64,000 nucleotides of DNA. Origin: Eublepharis macularius (Eukaryota; Chordata; Lepidosauria; Squamata; Eublepharidae). Positions 1 to 12,055 of the stretch are shown here, one piece after another (position 1 is the first letter of the stretch; the number at the start of each line of letters is the position of its first letter). The notes under the pieces were generated by a model. The model did not search any database, was not told the origin of the DNA, and was given only the letters and a program-made list of their open reading frames with translations. A program made the position numbers and the translations under genes. The stretch lies in contig NC_072795.1 in assembly GCF_028583425.1 (NCBI RefSeq), positions 10,439,001-10,503,000 on the forward strand, read 5' to 3'.

Positions 1-893
1 TAGCATTTATAACTGTCCTTAAATTGTCTTTGATTTGTCTATTTGGCAAAAAACCAGCTTGCTCCTCCTCAATAACTTCAGAAAGCCATCCCTTCACTCT
101 TTCCGCCAGTATCTTCGCAAAAATTTTATAATCATTATTAAGTAACGATATAGGTCTATAGTTTTTCACGTTAGTCAGATCTTGCCCCTCTTTGGGGATC
201 AATGATATATTAGCTTCACTCCAAGTGTCTGGGATCCGTTGATCCTTTAAAACACCATTAATCACATCTTTTAGGAATGGTGCCAGTTCATTAGCCATTA
301 CCTTATAAAATTTGGCTGTAAGTCCATCCGGTCCTGGCGCCTTTCCCAAGTTTGTTGACTGTATTGCCTTTCTTATTTCTTCCTCCGTTACTTCATTGTT
401 CAATTTGTCTCTCCAAGCTTCCGAAATTACTGGGAGCTTCATTTTCTCCAAGTATGTCGCTATTGAGTCTTTATTCTTTTTTATTATACAATTTGGCAAT
501 TTGGCATAAAATTTATAAAAGGCTCTGCTAATAGCTGTCTGTTCCAGGTACACTTTATTGTCCTCACAGATTTTATTTATTATTTTCTTCTCCTTTCTCT
601 TCTTCAATTGCCATGCCAAATATTTCCCAGGTTTATTTGCGCCTTCGAACGCCTTTTGATTCATTCTCTTAAGATTCCATTCCAATTCTTTGTTATTCAT
701 TGCTGTCAGCTGTTCTTGAAGAATTTTAATGTCCTGGTAGATTTTCTTTTTCCCTGGTCTTTTCTTTAACTGTATTTCTTTGGCTTTTATTTTCTCCGTG
801 ATCTCCTGTCTCTTCTCCTCTTTTTTTTTCCTGGCTCTTCCATTTAAGTCCATTAATATGCCCCTAATTACTGCCTTGTAGGTGTCCCATAAA
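1..893 (-). mobile_element. L1 LINE fragment (ORF2 linker and reverse-transcriptase start)
   Basis: Read on the minus strand, this is L1 ORF2 from the segment after the endonuclease into the fingers of the reverse transcriptase. It includes the KAPGPDGLTAKFYK block and the QAGFLPNRQIKDN block. It is nearly identical to the L1 at 24744-25520, but here the codon that is TGA in that copy reads as arginine, and a frameshift falls near 475-500. The fragment runs off the left edge of the window, so its 3' end is not visible. It stops near 893 in unrelated sequence, so it is 5'-truncated. It is a dead fragment, not a host gene. Confidence 0.9.
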
Positions 894-1457
894 CAGGTAA
901 AGACTTTTTGATTGGTTTGGCCCTCCTCCTGTGAGCAGTCCATCTAACCTCCACTGTTTTAATAGATGTTTAGGATGTGAAATCATAAGCCACTGGACCT
1001 CACACACTTCCTGATGCACACGCCAAACTGCATAGCAAGACAGAAGGTTGTCAGCTCCTTCCAGGGAGACTGGAACACCCGTATAAAAGTAGATCAAATG
1101 CCGAGTGATTAGATGCCATTGTTTCCTGCCTCCCATAAACTCAAAGCAGGCAGCTCCTTGACAAGAAAGGCACTTGTGGGTCATCTCCCCTTGGACATTC
1201 CTCTCTCCTCTTTCCACATTGATTAGATCCTGCCATGCAATCTAGGACCATCAATCAGCTCTGATAAATTTAAACTCTCCCTGGGAACACCTAATCAAAA
1301 CTCTACTTTCATCAACCAACTCTGGGGAACATTTAATTAACTATAGCTTCTTTGTAAAACACCAGGAACAGTCAATCTAAGTCTTCTGTAACACCTCAGC
1401 AGCACCAATCAAGGTACTCTAACCTTTTGTCCTCCTCAGGAGACAACCATTAGGGTC
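894..1457. other. Unassigned AT-rich sequence
   Basis: I see no exon, RNA gene or recognisable repeat. The reading frame of about 117 codons on the minus strand has no domain I recognise. The last 14 bases (1444-1457) are the left target-site copy of the next element. Confidence 0.5.
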
Positions 1458-1733
1458 GATGTATTGTGGAAGGCTTTCACGGCCGGAGAACGATGGTTGT
1501 TGTGGGTTTTCCGGGCTGTATTGCCGTGGTCTTGGCATTGTAGTTCCTGATGTTTCACCAGCAGCTGTGGCTGGCATCTTCAGAGGTGTAGCACCAAAAG
1601 ACAGACACTGACACTGAGAGATCTCTGTCTTTTGGTGCTACACCTCTGAAGATGCCAGCCACAGCTGCTGGCGAAACGTCAGGAACTGCAATGCCAAGAC
1701 CACGGCAATACAGCCCGTAAAACCCACGACAAC
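1458..1733. mobile_element. Head-to-head inverted dimer of a hammerhead-bearing repeat (family 1)
   Basis: Two copies of a roughly 130-bp repeat face each other. The left copy is in minus orientation and the right copy in plus orientation, meeting near 1610. Each holds CTGAAGA, a GCCAGC/GCTGGC stem and, where intact, GAAACGTCAGGA. The unit is flanked by a perfect 14-bp duplication, CAACCATTAGGGTC, at 1444-1457 and 1734-1747, so it inserted as one piece. The size (276 bp) and arrangement match 15556-15830. A PLE-derived non-autonomous retroelement is the likeliest identity. The left copy has TTTCACC in place of TTTCGCC. Confidence 0.85.
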
Positions 1734-1747
1734 CAACCATTAGGGTC

Positions 1748-4718
1748 CTTTGTCTTATTGGCTGAAGTCACTCTCCAGACTCAGGGTCTGTTTCACCCTA
1801 TAAGAATACTGGCTTTGCTCCAGCTAAATTGTACACACTTACTTGGACTCAATCATAGTGCCCTCAGAGTCTCTCTGAGCCTCTCCTAGTTGAGAATGCT
1901 GGCTGTTTGAAGCCCTCTTCCTCTGTGGACCACACTACTCCTCTGATAGGTAATTATCACCCGAAAAACCCTGAAATCTATTCCCGCCACTGCTTTCCTA
2001 AGAATTTTATGTGCTTGTGTGTTAGAATTAGAAATTTCCACTATATTGATTTTCCGCTGTATTGCAAATACGTTTGATTCATAGAAAACAACATGCTGCA
2101 TCGCACGCTCAGGCCATGCGAGACTGAAGTAGCATTTTCTGTTGGTCAGCGAGCCCCAGGAGAGTACAATGGGTCACTGAAAAAGATTGTGGACATTGGT
2201 GGGACACAGATGTTCATATGGCCAATTACCACAGACTACTGTGTTACCACTCAACTATATTTATAGGGTAGCAATTTTTTGCTATACTGATAATTTTAAA
2301 TTTAAAAAAAAAACCTAGAAAGAGTCAACCGTTGCAGCCACAATCCGCTTATCAGAAATTACCTAGGCTATCCTTCAGCAGTAAAACATTATTCACTGTA
2401 ATAAAAATGTCCCCCCCCCCCTTGATGCCTCCACGGGCTTTTTACAACGCCACTTCCCAAACCGCTTGGGAATTGAAATGGGATTGCGCAATAGTGCTAG
2501 GAAAGCACCCTTTAAAAAAAATAAATAAACAGGACGGGGGTGCGGGCATGCCTCAGACAGAGTTGGGAACATAAGAATTGCTTGGCAAAGAGGGACGGTA
2601 TTCTGGAAAGGCAAGAAACAAGGAAGTGGGGGTGGTTAAGAGGGGGCGGTCTCTTTGGGAACCGCTTCTATTTGTTCACATCCATGGTGAGAACTGCTCA
2701 AGAGAAGTGGTGGAAAGTGTGACAACTTCGTCTGAGGCGCAGTGCAACAGATGCGAAAGAATGGCGGGATCGACGTGAGAGTATGTGAACAGCCTTCTGA
2801 GAAGTGCATAAATGGTGGGGAAATAGCAGCAAACTTGAGCTGTGTGGATTCGGCCCTGGCAGCATGGATGCAGGCCTTGCCCTGCCATCCATGCCCATCC
2901 TTAGACTAGATAGGTAGTTAGGATCTTTCTCTCCTCCTTTCCTATCAGAGTAGGGAGTTCCTGCAATACAGAAATCATTTCTTTTCTAAATATAAACCAA
3001 GTGTATGCTTTTATTATTTTCTCTCCTGCACACACACCAGCCAGCAGAACAAGCTCACAATGACCTATAATCACACTTCCTATACCACATGATAGACTCT
3101 GCTAACGGCCCAAACATGGAATTCTTTTATTAGGTTTCTGGGGCCTACATAACAATTTATTTATCACGCTGGAACTCAGGAAAAGATATCATGGATTTCA
3201 TGAAGAAAGGGTTTTGTGACTACCAAGCAGCCAGGACTAAGATTTCTGTTCTGGAGAGTCATCTGAAACCATTATTTTCATTGTTTGTAATTTTCATTAC
3301 TCACACTCTAGAGATGATGAGTTCCCCTAGAGGAAATCCATATTTTGTGATCAACTTTTATGGCATCCCATCCCTGCTGAACTCCACCCCTCACCAAACT
3401 CCACCCTCTCCAGGCTCTGCCTCCAAATCTCCAGGAGTCTCCCACCCCAGAGTTGGCAACCCTGGCCCCTCCCCTGCCACCTTGCTCCTCATGAATAGGC
3501 CATGCACTTCTAAGGGCTCCCCCTTCTGATTATAGCAGCCTCCTGTTTTCTTTGTGACTGCAATATTCAGAAGCTTCCTTTGCTCTCTTTCGTATCTTGC
3601 ACCTGTAGGAAGGAGAAGGATAGTCTTTTTCATTCCCCAGTTCTTACTGTTTCCAGCAACTTACCCTTTTCTTTTGCTACGGCTTTCAGGAAAGGGCTCG
3701 CTGGCCGATCAACGAAGTCTTTGGAATGGTTTATCAGCCCTTCTTTCACGGCCTCAAATCCAGACAGTACAATGACAGGTTTAGGTCCCAGCCATATAGT
3801 GTAAATGTTTCCATATTGCTTTGCCAGCTGCCAATTGCATCACAAGAGACAAGAGAAAAGTTACATCAATTGAAGTCGTTGGTTTGACCGTAACATGTGC
3901 AGTTTAGTATTCTTTACTTCTTCAGCTCCTGGCCATATGCTGCTCTTTTCTCTCCCACTTCCTCCTTAAAGATTTCCTTTCCCTTATATTCCCATCTTCC
4001 CCCACTCAATCTCTAGTTCCTTCTCCTGGAGACAGTCTCACATCCAAACTTCCCATATTAGACTTCTCTTAACTTTCCACCCTTTCAGTTGTCCAAGGCA
4101 AGTCCAAGAGAAATCTATATTCTAGGGAATGTTTTATTCATTTAGTACATTTTATCCTCCTCTTTTTCCAAGAAATTTTGGTTATCATCCAATATTTCCC
4201 CCCTCCTTCATCATATCTTCACAACAACCCTGTAAGGAAGGCTAGCCTGCCTGTGCTAACATCATCTGGTGAGCTTCCCAGGAGACTGGGGACCCAAATC
4301 TTTTGCTGCCATATTCTGTTCATGTGAAACTGCCATAGATAATTAAAGCCGATTGGTAACTGAAGCAGAAGGACAACACAGGGTACCAAAATTTATCCCA
4401 CTGTTCAGTTCCTTTTGTTGCTCCCACCCCACAATTAGAAGAAGCACAAGTTTTTAGGAGAATGCCAGAAATGCTTGAGGATTTTATAACTGACTTTTGA
4501 TTAGAGGTTTCCCATTTCTTTTTAAAATTTTGCTTTAAAGAGGAGGTGATCAGCTTTATCTGGACAGTTGCAATTTGTTCCACTCTTTTGTTTGGCAAGT
4601 TTGGCCCTTTGCAGAGTCTGTAGCCATTTGCGGTGAACATTAGACTTGCCTTGCGCTGAAAGAGAAATCAAGACATTCTTGCTAGATGATCCATTTCTGA
4701 GCTGGTTTAAATGCGCTC
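1748..4718. other. Intergenic sequence with minor repeats
   Basis: No convincing exon is present. A short dispersed reptile-type repeat rich in CTCCACCC and CTCCAGG lies about 3370-3465. Homopolymer C occurs near 2411 and A near 2298. The small open frames here are unrelated to each other and lack recognisable domains. Confidence 0.45.
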
Positions 4719-5030
4719 CCTGCAGTCAGATGTCCGCTGAAAGGAACTGCTTTAAAGAGAGAGAGAGAGAGAGAGAGAGCACAAACTAGCTCAGAACGGT
4801 GCCACTGAAGAAAGTTTCCCACCTCCCCCAATGCCATTTTCTTACATGAAAACTGCAAACGATGGTAGTTCTTTCGCTAATTTTGCTGCTCCACATGGAG
4901 AGTCTGTGCACAGATTTTCCACATGGAGCAGCAAAGCTGGCAAAATAGCGCTCTGTTTTAGCTTAAGGAAATTGCTTAGGGGGAAGGCTGAAGTTCTCCC
5001 TCAGCTTAGGGCGCTGTTCTGAGCTTCTTT

Positions 5031-5066
<36 letters not shown>

Positions 5067-5107
5067 AAAAAAAGATCTGTTCCCTTCAGCTGATGTCTGA
5101 CTGCAGG
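4719..5107. repeat. 389-bp foldback element with GA and CT tracts
   Basis: The ends are inverted copies: CCTGCAGTCAGATGTC at 4719 and its complement ending at 5107. Moving inward, a (GA)n tract (4756-4780) faces a (CT)n tract (5033-5060), and GCTCAGAACGG faces a GTTCTGAGC block. The centre is itself a palindrome on TGCTCCACATGGA. This is a non-autonomous foldback or MITE-type element. No clear target-site duplication was found. Confidence 0.7.
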
Positions 5108-7404
5108 AAACATGTTCAAACTAGGGCATGCCTGTGCAGATACACATCATCTAGTGAGACCTGAAACCTGGAAGAGAAAGCAAGAGGAGAAAGAATGGCA
5201 GGGTCTGTGAGAGAGAAAGGGTAACTTGACATATGTTTTAAGTCTTTGCCTACATCAAGATGGAAAAACTTGGACATTCAACAAGCCCAGGTGTCAACTC
5301 AACACTGTCCCTCTATCTATTCAGGTGATACCTCGACATCATCTGAGATTGAGATATCCTATTAATGGCTCAATATTTCAGAATGCTTGGGATTAATCAC
5401 CTGTGAATCCCGGGCTTCTGTTGTACTTGAAGAATAAAGGGAAATTCCTGTCCTTATAGCTGCCAGCATGGAAGGAACCAGAACTTTAAGCTCTGTCTCT
5501 TTTAACAGATTGTCATTCCAAGGAGACTTCTGCTCTATCCGAACAATATTCACACATTGCCGCCAACTAAAGATAAGAATTCCTGCCTCTGATGAAGTGA
5601 CTATCCCAGGAAAGGAAAGGCCATTATTATTATGTTGGTCTTTAAGATATCAGAACACTTAGTAATTTATTTATTGAACAGACAAACCGATCCTTTGCAC
5701 TTGGCAACCCTTTTATTTTCTGCCATATGGTCCTAGGTGAGATTTCCCAAGGTGGAAATTGCCAGACAGAACACTGAAGCAGCAGGCAGTATTATAAATT
5801 ACAGATTGCATTTCAATTTAAGCATTCAACAAATGTAACCAGTCCAGCTGCTGCCTTGACTGAGGAATGCTTGATGCACAATATACGCTCTCACCATAGT
5901 GACAATATTTTAAAAAATATGATTAAATGACATTTTTAGGTAATTTGATTCTCTTCAGAATACATCAGCGTACTGCGTGATAGTTATGTTCATATTCCAT
6001 GATTTCTGAAGTTTTCGCAGTTGCAATCTGCACCAATACTGACTCATTTAGGATTGTATTATTGTGCACTTCCGGTATTTTGCTCTTGCCATTTCCTTAC
6101 CATATGGAGCAGCTATTTTCCCCTCCTTCCCTTGAGGGTCACTCACTGTTCTCTGAAAGCTCAGGAAAGTTTTGTTTTTGAGGGCTGATGTTGTCCAACC
6201 ATATTCACAAGCCCAGATTGAACAGAGGGTGAAATGACAGTGAAACATTTTTTAATTTCCATCTTTAAAACACTGCAATGGTCTCCCTCTGTTATCACTA
6301 AGCACACAAACTTATCGATCTCCTTAGTGTGGTTACTGATTTCTATTTAGCGAAGGATGTATTTTCCCCCTCTACTTTTCCTGAATGGAAAAGTATCAGA
6401 GGGTTGCATACTGTAGTCACATTTGACCTCCCATGTGCTGTAACTTGAGGAAGGTCAATAAATATCTTTCAGCTGCTGAAAAGATGTCTGTCATTAAGTT
6501 TTTTCAAGCACTACTAACCAAGCAACTAATCAAGCAGCTACTCATCAAACTACTAATCAAGTTTATCCAGCAGCTACTTCTCAAGCAGCTAGCAACGCAA
6601 AAGGACTTTGGGGTGACTGATTCTGCCTCTTTCTCCTGAAATGCTTCTATTACATATCAGTGCAAGGCTGCTTTTGGATCAACACCTTCAGCCTCTGAGA
6701 AGTTCCTAGTGATGTTTGTGCTAAACTGATGCTACTTTTGGAACAACAGTTTTTCAGTACCTGTTTTCTTTAGGCAACCTGCACCTGCCATCAAGTGCAC
6801 GGCTCACTGGCCACCAGATTTGTTGGACTGTTTAGAGATCACAAATAAAGCAAACAGGTTGCTTAAGTGGATCTGAACATCTGTCATTGTTTATTTGCAT
6901 GGTCACTGTAAAGCTCAAGACAACTCGGAGGTAGTAATATTACTGCAACATGAAATATGAATTATGTTAAATTTAATAAAGTGCTGAGTGCAACCGTGTT
7001 GTGTCACAATCAATTAAATCAATAAAAGCAATCAATTAAAGCAATATCATAAATATTTCATATACCACATCTCATGAACAACATTCAAAAATGGTTAAGA
7101 TACACAGAGCTAGCAGCAATATAGCCGTCTATGTAATTCATACAATGTCTACTCAGACAGTAGTTCATACAGTGTCTATACAGGCAGTAGTACAACCGGT
7201 GAAGAGTCCATAGTACATATGAAGAGGCAATGACGATGGAAGGCAACCTGGAACTGGGACTCTTATTTCGAGGACCACCAGGAGTCAGTCGAATAGAGAA
7301 TGACCTTCAGCTGAATCTCACACCAAGAACAGCCCTACGGGTCTAAGCCAGCAATTTCCAATCCCCGTTTCATGCTGGAACTTCCTCATGGGCACAGTGT
7401 GTAA
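5108..7404. other. Intergenic sequence, nothing identified
   Basis: No exon or full repeat was recognised. A short degenerate tandem array of CAAGCAGCTA-like units lies near 6505-6595, and AT-rich sequence lies near 6950-7080. Confidence 0.45.
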
Positions 7405-7725
7405 CTATAACAAAGAGACAAGCTACCATTCTCCTTTGCAGCTGCCCTTCCTTACATCTGGGCACTCCCGTGGTTGTCATGAAGAAACGGTGTAGAAAAT
7501 ATTCAAAGACATCGCTTGAGAAGAGAGGTCAGAGGATCTCTCCTTGCTGAGGCCTCTGAACATTTCATTAAGTGAGCTCTGTGCAGATGCAGGACCCATA
7601 TGTGACACTGCAGACATGACTGACTAGTGAAGGATATGAAGCAACTTGTGCAAGCCTAGTAAGAAAATGAATAAAAATGTTCTCACTTATTTCACTACAG
7701 GGAGTAATTATATGGAATGGCATAC

Positions 7726-7896
7726 CTCAATGTGAAGATCTTTGGAACGATAGAAGGCAAACCGCCAAATGCTTCCAATGATAGGTAGCCGGAGAAGTCC
7801 AGGAGGGTAGGTCCTCTGTGATGACATCTGTTTCAGATAGCGTAGAATTAGGAGGCATACCAGCAGGGCGATCAAAATTGCCCGTAGTCCCAACAT
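7726..7896 (-). CDS. Cytochrome P450 family 2 exon 1 (second gene or orphan exon)
   Basis: A 57-codon first exon with an intact ATG at 7894-7896 and a donor GTATGC directly after the final GAG. The protein starts MLGLRAILIALLVCLLILRY, a hydrophobic ER signal-anchor. It continues with a short basic stretch, YPPG (about residues 30-33) and LPIIGSIWRF, which is the normal N-terminus of a microsomal CYP2 enzyme. The family's PPGP reads PPGL here. A TATA-like box lies about 120 bp upstream. No exon 2 is found in the 7.7 kb to its left, but intron 1 of the sister gene is 9.7 kb, so the rest may lie outside the window. It could equally be an orphan duplicated exon. CYP2J-like is my best guess. Confidence 0.75.
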
Positions 7897-8017
7897 TGTC
7901 CTTACTTCTTCTTTTCCTATCGTGTTATTTTTTACCTAGATAGGATGAATTTTCTTCCTCTAGTTGCTTTTTCCCCTTCCAGATTGTTGCCACTTATCTC
8001 AGTTTTCTACTGACATC

Positions 8018-8025
8018 CTTTTTAT
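8018..8025 (-). promoter_or_regulatory. TATA-like box upstream of minus-strand P450 exon 1
   Basis: On the minus strand the sequence reads TATAAAAA about 120 bp before the ATG at 7896. The homologous place at 17780-17790 reads CATAAAGA, so the element is degraded in the paralogue. Confidence 0.5.
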
Positions 8026-8045
8026 ACACCATGGACACAGCTAAC

Positions 8046-10912
8046 TGTACAGGAAGTCAACAGGCATGACTGGAAATTAGTTTTGGAATATGATCATCCA
8101 GGCATGCATTGTGGTAGCATGGATAATTATCAGCATGTTTAATCCGGATATGGTTACTCAATTAATTATGGGGAAGTGTTTAATATTAAGCTTATATGTA
8201 ACCCAGTCTAGATTGTTGCTATATGCTTATGAGATATACGTGATGTTGGTATATAGTTTGCCCTTTTATTTCTGCCTTCTGTCCTCACAATCTCAGTTAT
8301 CTATGGAAAGTCTGGGCAATGTCTCAGTTATCTTGATTTTGTGAACTTCAACTACTGCAGAAATTTAGCTCCTTGTTTTTCCTGATGAAACAATGTTGCA
8401 ATTTGATGTACAATGCAGTGATGTCAACATGTTCATGCTGACATTTTCAGTGAACAAATAGATATGTGAATTTGGTGGTAGCACCTGGATTTCAATTTCA
8501 TTTCACTGTCTACCCTGCAGTGTGTGACCACGCAAACATTCAGAGGAAGTTTTAGTGGTACAAGTTGATGAGATGGATCAAAGTTGTTGTGGAAAATCTA
8601 ACTGCATGTGTGATTATAGAATTTTCAAAAGAGGGCTCTCAAATATCCTATAATATACTAGAGTTCATGATGAAGTTCTCTTCAAAGTTCTCTTCAAAGA
8701 ATGGGCCATCCTTAGTATTGCACTTTACAGATGAAAAAGATTTTATATGGATCACTTAACAGCCCTGGAGAGTAATGGATTCTTTGGTTTTCAGAATTCT
8801 TTGTGGGTGTCTGGAAGGCTCAGTGTGATGCCAAAAGAACACAGGGTATGCATATATGCATGTCCACACACATATGTCCCAGGGGACATTGATTTTTCCA
8901 TATACACAGGCATGATAAGTCTTGATAAACCCCTGAAGAGGGAAAGGGAAGGGAGATCTGTTTAACAAAATGGTATCTTTATTTTCCTAACCAAAATACA
9001 TTGTAGCAAAGAGAGAGAGACAGAGAGAGAAATATAGCTTTCAAAGAACAGATTGACATTAATCAGTCAATACAGAGACAGCAATTCAAGGCAGTTTAGT
9101 AATATAGTACGGTTCTAAATTCCCAATAAATACAATCACTTTGAGAAATCCTCGTGTCCCATTTTTGTAAATTGCACCTAAAATAATGTGTTTCTTCTAT
9201 TTCTGTATGAGAGGGGATGGGGGCATCCTGTAAGGGACAAAAAAAATGTGGATGCCAAGTGTGAGAGAAAGGTAAGGAAAAGAGGGAAGGAGCTCCTTCC
9301 TAGGCCAAGGGGAGTGGGCCTGTTAGGGAATTTTTAGGCCTCATTTTATAAAATCTTTTTCTGAGCATACATTCAGGCTACCAGCACACAGAAACTTGTA
9401 AACAAGTAATAAAGCCTTGCTCTTCTGAGATATCCTGCTTGTTACATAGATCTCCAGTGGTTGAGACAGGTCACTGAGCAAAGTATTCATTTTGGTTTTT
9501 CTAATTACATAAGTAAGGTTTCAGCCTTGAATGAATTCCTTCCTAAGGAATATATCAGATACGTGATTCCAGCTTCTCAACTATTTGTATAATTCATTTG
9601 TCACTCAAGTTTGTCAGATGTCCTCGTAATTAAGGTCATATGAGAGAAGGTAGGACAGAACAGGTAGATTTAAAGAGGAGTAGAATCAAGAGTACAGGGC
9701 AGAGTTTTTTTCTAATGAAGAATTAAGAGACATAGAAGTAAACTCTTCCTGTCTCCAACTGCCCTCAGTCTGAGCAGAAAACTAAATTTTATCATTTAAA
9801 AATTTCTAGAAAGATTTGATCACAGGTCTCAAAATATCTCACAAGTTTAATACGGAGTCAACCCAGTGGCCGAGGACTGTCCACCCTCATTGAATGATGG
9901 TTGCTCTGAAAAGTATTGAGCAGATGCTTCTTCCAGCCACTTAAATACAAAATTTTAAACAGAAATGCTGAATCTGGACCAAGGGTCCTCTGTTATTCTT
10001 CCTCCTTTCAACGTAGCATATTATTGCAAATATGTCAGGTTTAGGTGGGGGGCAAAAAGTAAATGGAATTATTTATGCGGGCTATGAAAGTAGGCCATGT
10101 TTCCTTTCTCTATGCTAAGCTGTCCTAGGGCAGGAAGCTGTGCTGATTTCCCCCCAAAGGCTGACAGTGATGACCAAAACAGGTCCAGATAAAAGGAAGC
10201 TGATGACTTACCGGCAAGCTGGGTTGGCAAGGTGAAGTGGAGGCAAGATTAGCGGTAGGAGGAGGAGCATCCATCTGGCACTGGCCCAGCTCCATGGTCA
10301 GTGCCATTATACCCAAGCATCCACAAGAGCAGCTTGTCACCCTCCCACCCTCCACTGATTAAGGACCATTGAGGGACACTGTCACAACTTTATGAGTTGG
10401 TGGTTTTTGAGGCATTAGGCTGGATCCCAACAGGGTGAGTGGGCTTTCGGGACTGCTCACCCCGACGGATCTGGAGGCAAGGGTCACCAGACAGGACCAG
10501 CGATGGAGCAACGTGTGCCGAGATGCCAGTGGGAGGCTGGCAGGTGATGAATCAGTCGGCAGCCAGGCCTACGATGCCAACGGGGATCCGTGCCCTGATA
10601 CCAGGCCAATGCTCCATCCAGCTGTAATCAATAAAGTTGTGGCCATTTCTAACCCAAGCAGGTGTCTGGTGTGATTCTTAGCCTCTATGCAGTCTGACAT
10701 AGCACATAGGTGACAAACATCATCCAGAAGTTTTGTGTTTAAGGAGTGTGGATCCTTGGAACAATCAGCTGTTCCAGCCTTCACTCCTCCTTTGTGTCAT
10801 TTGTTATCCCTATCATTGCCAGGCTGGGTAGCATCTAGTATTGACCACAGATTGACAGCTGTGGATTAGTAGGATTTGAGGATTTGATAGCTGTGGATTA
10901 GTAGGATTAGTA
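8046..10912. other. Intergenic sequence, nothing identified
   Basis: AT-rich sequence without recognisable exons. A short GA-rich run lies at 9008-9032. The frames of 60-85 codons here lack known domains. Confidence 0.4.
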
Positions 10913-11036
10913 GGATATCTGAAGAAAAGAGCTCTGGCTCATAAAACCTCATACCCTGAAAATCTTTTAAGTCTCTAAGGTGCCTATAGACTCAAATCTT
11001 GCTGTTCTAATGCAGACCAACATGGCTACTCGCTAA
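10913..11036 (+). mobile_element. Degenerate family-2 hammerhead-like repeat tail
   Basis: The order of blocks matches the better copies at 44304 and 58120: CTGAAGA, a short hairpin (GAGCTCTGGCTC), AAAAC, a CTTTTAAGTCTCTAAGGTGC block, then TGCAGACCAACATGGCTAC. The catalytic core is damaged, so it is a fossil. Confidence 0.6.
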
Positions 11037-11450
11037 ATCTATCTGTTGCAGATCAGTTAGCCTTGAAAATGCAGCACTACAGTGGAATAAATTGTTTTTG
11101 GGATTAGCGCTCTATTCTTAAGTTTCCTAATTGTTGTCCATGATTTTCCAAAGAATTGTGTATAGATTTCTGAAACATTATGTCGAAAAACTCTCATTGC
11201 TTTCAGGATGAGAAGACTCAAAATGTGCTCTTTAGATTGTGTACCCTGAGTGCGAGGTATTTCTGACTGTGAACCAAAACCAACTTCCTGAAGGTGTTGA
11301 TACATAAGTTAAAACTGTTACCATATGTGGATAGTAAGAAACATCTACACTAATATGTCCCAGTTTCAACGTAGCCCACTTTCAAGTTCAAGCCCAAATC
11401 CACAGTAAATATCCCTGTTTAACAAAGGTAACCCTCCTTCCATCAACTCT

Positions 11451-11571
11451 CAGGGCCAAGCTACACATGACGAATGACACTTGAACGGCAAGTGTATTTC
11501 TCCCTGTTCACTTGCCCTCCACTCAATCCACTTGCCGTTCAAGTGTCATTCGTCATGTGTAGCTTGGCCCT
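11451..11571. repeat. 121-bp near-perfect palindromic foldback MITE
   Basis: It begins CAGGGCCAAGCTACACATGA and ends with its near-complete reverse complement. The arms (ATGACGAATGACACTTGAAC and following) can form a hairpin of about 45 bp. Near-identical copies occur at 42389-42509, 57958-58089 and 63308-63425. The CAGGG end resembles hAT termini, but I could not define a target-site duplication. Confidence 0.8.
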
Positions 11572-11667
11572 CATTCTTTTTTCTAAAGGAGTTTCTGACT
11601 TTGATTTAACACCCATTTGAAGAGAACATCCCCAAGATAGGCTGTGGCCCACACAATGGCTACATAA

Positions 11668-11890
11668 AGAGGTGCAGTAGCATAGTGGTTAAGTGGCTGG
11701 GATACAAATCAGCTCTCTGCTGGTTTGAACCCCAATACTGTAATCAGTTCTACAGGTGGACTTAGATAAGGCACTCTACTCAGCCCTTTCTCCCCAGCTG
11801 TATTGAGGGGATAATAATAACACTGACTTCATTCACTGTTGCACTGATCTGTCCTGAAGGGTGGTATATATGCACACAGTTGTTGTTGTT
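11668..11890 (+). mobile_element. tRNA-derived SINE (MIR/CORE-like)
   Basis: The 5' part has a tRNA-like promoter: TAGCATAGTGGTTAAG resembles an A box and GGTTTGAACCCC a B box. It is followed by CTGTATTGAGGGGATAATAA and a TGTTGTTGTTG tail. It resembles the amniote tRNA-SINE structure, and other copies lie on the minus strand at 16119, 33728 and 37848. Confidence 0.7.
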
Positions 11891-11971
11891 GAGGTGCCTC
11901 TCCAAGCATTGAATGAACACACATTTTATCAAGGAGAGGTCAGAGAAACATTTGGGCTGGGAATGTAATTA

Positions 11972-12055
11972 ACAGTACAATCCTAAACAGAGTTACTCCA
12001 GTCTAAGCCCTTTGAAATCAATGGGCTTAGACTGGAGTAACTTTGCTTAGGATTA
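11972..12055. repeat. Short palindromic MITE
   Basis: It starts ACAGTACAATCCTAAACAGA and ends in the matching inverted sequence CTTTGCTTAGGATT. The inner arms GTTACTCCAGTCTAAGCCC are perfectly complementary. Its CAATCCTA/TAGGATTG ends resemble the ends of the GC-rich block at 53051-56181. Confidence 0.65.

Larger units (their letters stand above)
7405..8045 (-). repeat. Inverted segmental duplication arm carrying P450 exon 1
   Basis: The minus strand of this segment aligns throughout with the plus strand of 17765-18440. The match covers upstream sequence, exon 1 and the start of intron 1. The two arms diverge head to head about 9.7 kb apart. Divergence by eye is moderate, with small insertions and deletions in the flanks. 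Confidence 0.8.

Noticed and set aside
11668..11890. Possible functional tRNA gene
   Set aside because: A and B box-like sequences exist, but no cloverleaf closes and a SINE body and tail follow.
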